From the NCBI RefSeq assembly GCF_027570075.1, contig NZ_JAKMUS010000017.1:1-52476 (forward strand): a DNA stretch of 52,476 nucleotides. The letters run 5' to 3'. The translations under genes were made by a program, and so were the position numbers. Shown one piece after another: positions 49,953 to 52,476 of this stretch (the stretch's first letter is position 1; every line of letters begins with the position of its first letter). The stretch is from Corynebacterium meitnerae. GTDB taxonomy: Bacteria > Actinomycetota > Actinomycetes > Mycobacteriales > Mycobacteriaceae. The notes below the pieces were generated by a model. The model had not been told where the DNA came from, made no database searches, and saw only the letters and a list, made by a program, of their open reading frames with translations.

Positions 49953-50483
49953 ATGAGTGAAAACATTTTGCAGAACAAGAAAGTTGCCATCCTTGCTACG
50001 AACGCCTTTGAGGATTCGGAGCTGACGGACCCGCGCGAGGCCGTTGAAGCCGCAGGCGCAACGGTGCAGGTTATCGCCCCGGAGGCAGGCACGATCGACG
50101 GCAAGAAGGGCGCGAGCGTCACGGTCGATCTGACTACGGCTGAGGCCAACGCTGCGGACTTCGATGCGCTGATTCTCCCCGGCGGCACCGGCAACGCCGA
50201 CCACATCCGCATGGATGAGGCCGCTGTTACCTTCGTGCGCGAGCTAACCCAGGCGGGCAAGCCGGTTGGCGTGATCTGCCACGGTGGTTGGATCCTCACC
50301 GATGCGGACGCGCTGAAGGGCGTGCGCGTGACCTCCTACCCTTCGTTGAAGACCGACCTCAAGAATGCGGGGGCGGAGTGGGTGGATGAGGAGGTGGTCG
50401 TCGATAAGCGAATCATTTCCTCGCGCACCCCGGCTGACCTGCCGGCATTTAACAAGGCGATCGTAGAGGAGTTCGCCAAGTGA
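49953..50483 (+). CDS. DJ-1/PfpI family protein (type 1 glutamine amidotransferase-like)
   Basis: 176 residues. The nucleophile elbow GVICHGGW has Cys109 followed by His110, and Glu20 (AFEDSEL) matches the conserved acid near the cysteine; PGGTGNADHIR is the oxyanion-side loop. This places it with PfpI/YhbO-type proteins described as proteases or deglycases. Which activity applies cannot be told. The ATG follows the strong terminator by 18 nt, so transcription starts in a very short space or reads through. Its stop overlaps the lplA GTG (GTGA), so the two are translationally coupled. Confidence 0.9.
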   Translation: MSENILQNKKVAILATNAFEDSELTDPREAVEAAGATVQVIAPEAGTIDGKKGASVTVDLTTAEANAADFDALILPGGTGNADHIRMDEAAVTFVRELTQAGKPVGVICHGGWILTDADALKGVRVTSYPSLKTDLKNAGAEWVDEEVVVDKRIISSRTPADLPAFNKAIVEEFAK

Positions 50484-51538
50484 AGCACCACTTTGAAGTG
50501 AAGGTCGCCGGCGGCAAGCTCGTCGTCGCGGATATCGACGATGACGGGGCCCACATCACCGACGCCCGCATCTCCGGCGACTTCTTCCTCGAACCTGAGG
50601 AAGCCTTCGACGCGATCAACAGCGCGCTCATCGGCGCACCCGTCGGCGCAAGTACAGACGAGTTGCAGAAGTTTATCGACGACGCCCTGGCCCCCCTCGG
50701 CCCCGTCTACCTGCACGGCTTTTCCACCCGCGACGTGGCCGTGGTCGCGCGACGCGCGCTGCTCGACGCGAAGGACCTGACGGACTATGACTGGACTGTC
50801 ATCCATTGCCCGGTCCTGCCCACGCCGGTGAATGTGGCGCTGGACCAGTACCTGCTGGAGGAAGTCGCGGCTGGGCGCAAGGGCCCGATCCTGCGCTTCT
50901 GGGAATGGGACGACAAGGCTGTGGTCTTCGGCTCCTACCAGTCCTTCCAGAATGAGCTGGACCCGGAGGGCATCAAGAAGCACGACATCGTGCCGGTCCG
51001 CCGCATTTCTGGTGGTGGCGCGATGTTCATGGAGGGTGGCAACTGCGTCACCTACTCCATGTACTTGCCTGAGGACATCGTCGCCGGCCTGAGCTACGTG
51101 GACAGCTACCAGTACCTGGACACATGGGTGCTCGCCGGCCTGCAATCCCTGGGTGTGAACGCCTGGTACGTACCGATCAATGACATCACCTCCGACGGCG
51201 GCAAAATCGGCGGCGCCGCCCAAAAGCGCATCCCCGGTGCGGTGCTGCACCACACCACCATGAGCTACGACATCAACGCCGACAAGATGCTTGAGGTCCT
51301 GCGCGTGGGCAAGGTGAAACTGTCCTCCAAGGGCGTGCAGTCCGCGGCCAAGCGCGTGGACCCGCTGCGCAGGCAGACGGGTGTGGAGCGTTCAGAGGTC
51401 ATCGATACCCTGATCAGCACCTTCATGGCGCGCTACCCATCCCAGGTGGGTTCTTTGTCCGATGAGGACTTGGCGGCGGCCGAGAAACTCGTCGAGGAGA
51501 AGTTCAGCACCGACGAGTGGACCTACCGCGTGCCTTAG
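50480..51538 (+). CDS. lplA: Lipoate-protein ligase with N-terminal accessory domain
   Basis: 352 residues from GTG 50480. Residues 1-65 (AGGKLVVADIDDDGAHITDA then RISGDFFLEPEEAFDAIN) match the small accessory domain that bacterial LplA carries at the C terminus. Residues about 110-350 are the BPL/LplA catalytic domain with RRISGGGAMFMEGG (173-186) and the adenylate-binding Lys242 in KIGGAAQKR. The enzyme attaches lipoate to 2-oxoacid dehydrogenase E2 and related proteins. The domain order is thus permuted relative to E. coli. The reading overlaps the DJ-1 gene by 4 nt. Confidence 0.9.
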   Translation: MKHHFEVKVAGGKLVVADIDDDGAHITDARISGDFFLEPEEAFDAINSALIGAPVGASTDELQKFIDDALAPLGPVYLHGFSTRDVAVVARRALLDAKDLTDYDWTVIHCPVLPTPVNVALDQYLLEEVAAGRKGPILRFWEWDDKAVVFGSYQSFQNELDPEGIKKHDIVPVRRISGGGAMFMEGGNCVTYSMYLPEDIVAGLSYVDSYQYLDTWVLAGLQSLGVNAWYVPINDITSDGGKIGGAAQKRIPGAVLHHTTMSYDINADKMLEVLRVGKVKLSSKGVQSAAKRVDPLRRQTGVERSEVIDTLISTFMARYPSQVGSLSDEDLAAAEKLVEEKFSTDEWTYRVP

Positions 51539-51567
51539 GCCCCCAGCCTAAAGGCTGAGGGCCTAAG
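51534..51567 (+). terminator. Hairpin after lplA
   Basis: CTTAGGCCC (51534-51542) and GGGCCTAAG (51559-51567) enclose a second stem CAGCC/GGCTG with loop TAAA. The left arm overlaps the lplA stop. No T run follows, and a small second hairpin (AAGGC-gtga-GCCTT) lies just after. It may serve the convergent GPP34 gene as well. Confidence 0.65.
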
Positions 51568-51589
51568 ACAAGGCGTGAGCCTTGGGGGG

Positions 51590-52267
51590 TTAGCTGGAAG
51601 CGGCCTCTTCCTCGATCGCGGCGGCCTTGGCCACGCCTTCGAGGATGAGGTTGATGCCCTCGGCGTTGTCGTAGGTGGCGGCGTCGAGGACATTTTTGTC
51701 AATGTCGTGGGCGCGCACGCGGAGGGCGTCGAACGGGATGCCCTCGATCTCCTCGAGGAACAGGCGGCGCAGCTCACCGGTATTGCGCAGCAGCACAATG
51801 AGCATGGCCTCCTCCGGGCGCGGCTCCGCCTTACCCAGGAAGATGTCGCGGTAGCGCTGGCGCATCACGGCCTCGATGGTCTCGTCCTTCTCCGGGAAGC
51901 GGGACCATTTCAGGCCGAGGAAGCCAGCGCGTTCCTCATCGAGCACGCCTTCTTCAATAAGGCGCTCCGCAATCGCCTCCTTAGCGGCGAACTTCCGGGA
52001 AGTCAGCGCCGAGTACAGGGTGGGACGCTCTTTCCGTTCCACCCGCTCCACACCATGCGCCAGTGCCGGGTGGGATGCAGCGCGCTCAGCAGCACCGGGG
52101 ACGGCTGAAAGGGTGGGGGTCTTTCCACCGTGGACTTCCACCAAACCCGTGGCCACGAGGTCACACAGCAGCGCACCATTCAGGGCAACGCGCTGGTGGC
52201 TCACACCCAACTCAGGGTGCGCGGACTTGTTGGAGAGCAGGAGAAACAGTGCTTCACTCACGAGCAT
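51590..52267 (-). CDS. GPP34/GOLPH3-like protein
   Basis: 225 residues, predominantly helical, without signal peptide. The start LVSEALFLLLSNKSAHPELG followed by QRVALNGALLCDLVATGLVE matches the beginning of the GPP34 (GOLPH3/Vps74) fold, including the AL-GALL-DL helix. Later LLRNTGELRRLFL and VLDAATYDNAEGINLILEGV agree with its last helices. In eukaryotes these proteins bind phosphatidylinositol-4-phosphate; their actinobacterial role is unknown. ATG 52267 is chosen; four GTCTTTCA-type repeats lie immediately upstream. Convergent with lplA. Confidence 0.85.
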   Translation of the reverse strand: MLVSEALFLLLSNKSAHPELGVSHQRVALNGALLCDLVATGLVEVHGGKTPTLSAVPGAAERAASHPALAHGVERVERKERPTLYSALTSRKFAAKEAIAERLIEEGVLDEERAGFLGLKWSRFPEKDETIEAVMRQRYRDIFLGKAEPRPEEAMLIVLLRNTGELRRLFLEEIEGIPFDALRVRAHDIDKNVLDAATYDNAEGINLILEGVAKAAAIEEEAASS

Positions 52268-52274
52268 GGCGGAT

Positions 52275-52316
52275 GTCTTTCAGCGGTCTTTCAGAGGTCT
52301 TTCAAAAGGTCTTGCA
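52275..52316. repeat. Four direct repeats with 11-bp period upstream of the GPP34 gene
   Basis: GTCTTTCA starts at 52275, 52286 and 52297, and GTCTTGCA at 52309. The first copy ends 8-15 bp before the GPP34 start codon. The near-11-bp spacing puts all copies on one face of the helix. Confidence 0.7.
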
Positions 52317-52387
52317 ACGAGCAAATGAACTTGGGCCAGTCTAACCCGACTGCGCTGATGTCCGGGGCAGTGGTGTTGCTTCGGCGG

Positions 52388-52404
52388 GGCGGGTGAAGGA
52401 TTTT
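52388..52404 (+). repeat. Copy of the GGCGGGTGAAGGATTTT motif
   Basis: These 17 bases are identical to 5239-5255, where the motif forms the arm of a long inverted repeat. Here it stands alone, followed by CAC, giving the small palindrome GTGAAGGATTTTCAC. No gene overlaps it. Confidence 0.7.
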
Positions 52405-52476
52405 CACGCACCCCCAAAGGCACGCGGACAAAACCCCAGGTAGATAGTTGGGGCACGCCCACTACCCGGGACGCAG

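Overview
The window is high-GC actinobacterial DNA, most likely from a Corynebacterium. The gene order purA / NUDIX / FUSC membrane protein / fba / trmH-like / pyrE / sulfurtransferase / clpB, followed by dnaK-grpE-dnaJ-hspR, is the one I associate with C. glutamicum and relatives. HspR-type HAIR operators (TTGAGT-N7-ACTCAA) lie upstream of clpB and dnaK, as expected for this group. No rRNA, tRNA, CRISPR array, prophage or insertion sequence was found.

Layout. 1-2145: 5' part of a large secreted surface protein running off the left edge. 2.5-19.2 kb: mostly core metabolism on the minus strand (purA, NUDIX hydrolase, FUSC-type membrane protein, aldolase, GH76-like glycosidase, SpoU-type RNA methyltransferase, pyrE, sulfurtransferase operon, clpB, a short WYL-type regulator, GltS-like symporter). 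19.3-24.3 kb: a protein with a remote flavohemoglobin-reductase look, a nitrilase-fold amidohydrolase, a small-helical-protein / DUF1023 alpha/beta-hydrolase pair that recalls type VII secretion substrates, and pyruvate:quinone oxidoreductase. 24.3-28.8 kb: a two-gene operon for a secreted zinc metalloprotease and a membrane-anchored repeat protein. 28.9-33.1 kb: the chaperone locus. 33.3-39.5 kb: a plus-strand cluster starting with an ER-type (SipW-like, Ser-His) signal peptidase, then five exported proteins; the first two carry the alternate-signal N terminus typical of TasA-type substrates and the last is a Rib-repeat protein with membrane segments. 39.7-40.8 kb: HNH endonuclease-domain protein. 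41.1-48.1 kb: four minus-strand exported, membrane-tailed proteins. 48.4-52.3 kb: AI-2E-type permease, DJ-1/PfpI protein, lipoate ligase with its accessory domain at the N terminus, and a GPP34/GOLPH3-like protein.

The most unusual things are: (i) a family of three ~200-bp non-coding elements (9518-9716, 12146-12343, 16887-17087), each with ATATAT-type inverted ends and three evenly spaced GGACA-N4-TGTCC-like hairpins, keeping its length and layout although one copy is strongly diverged; (ii) the SipW-like export cluster; (iii) a 10-mer, GTCGATAAGC, seen nine times exactly and twice with one mismatch, in at least three reading frames and on both strands; (iv) a shared C-terminal glycine-rich membrane tail on otherwise unrelated surface proteins that lack LPXTG; (v) a promoter bracketed by a 9-bp inverted repeat in front of the protease/surface operon.

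All family names come from motif recognition by eye. Starts were chosen from visible ribosome binding sites and family lengths; many differ from the longest open frame.
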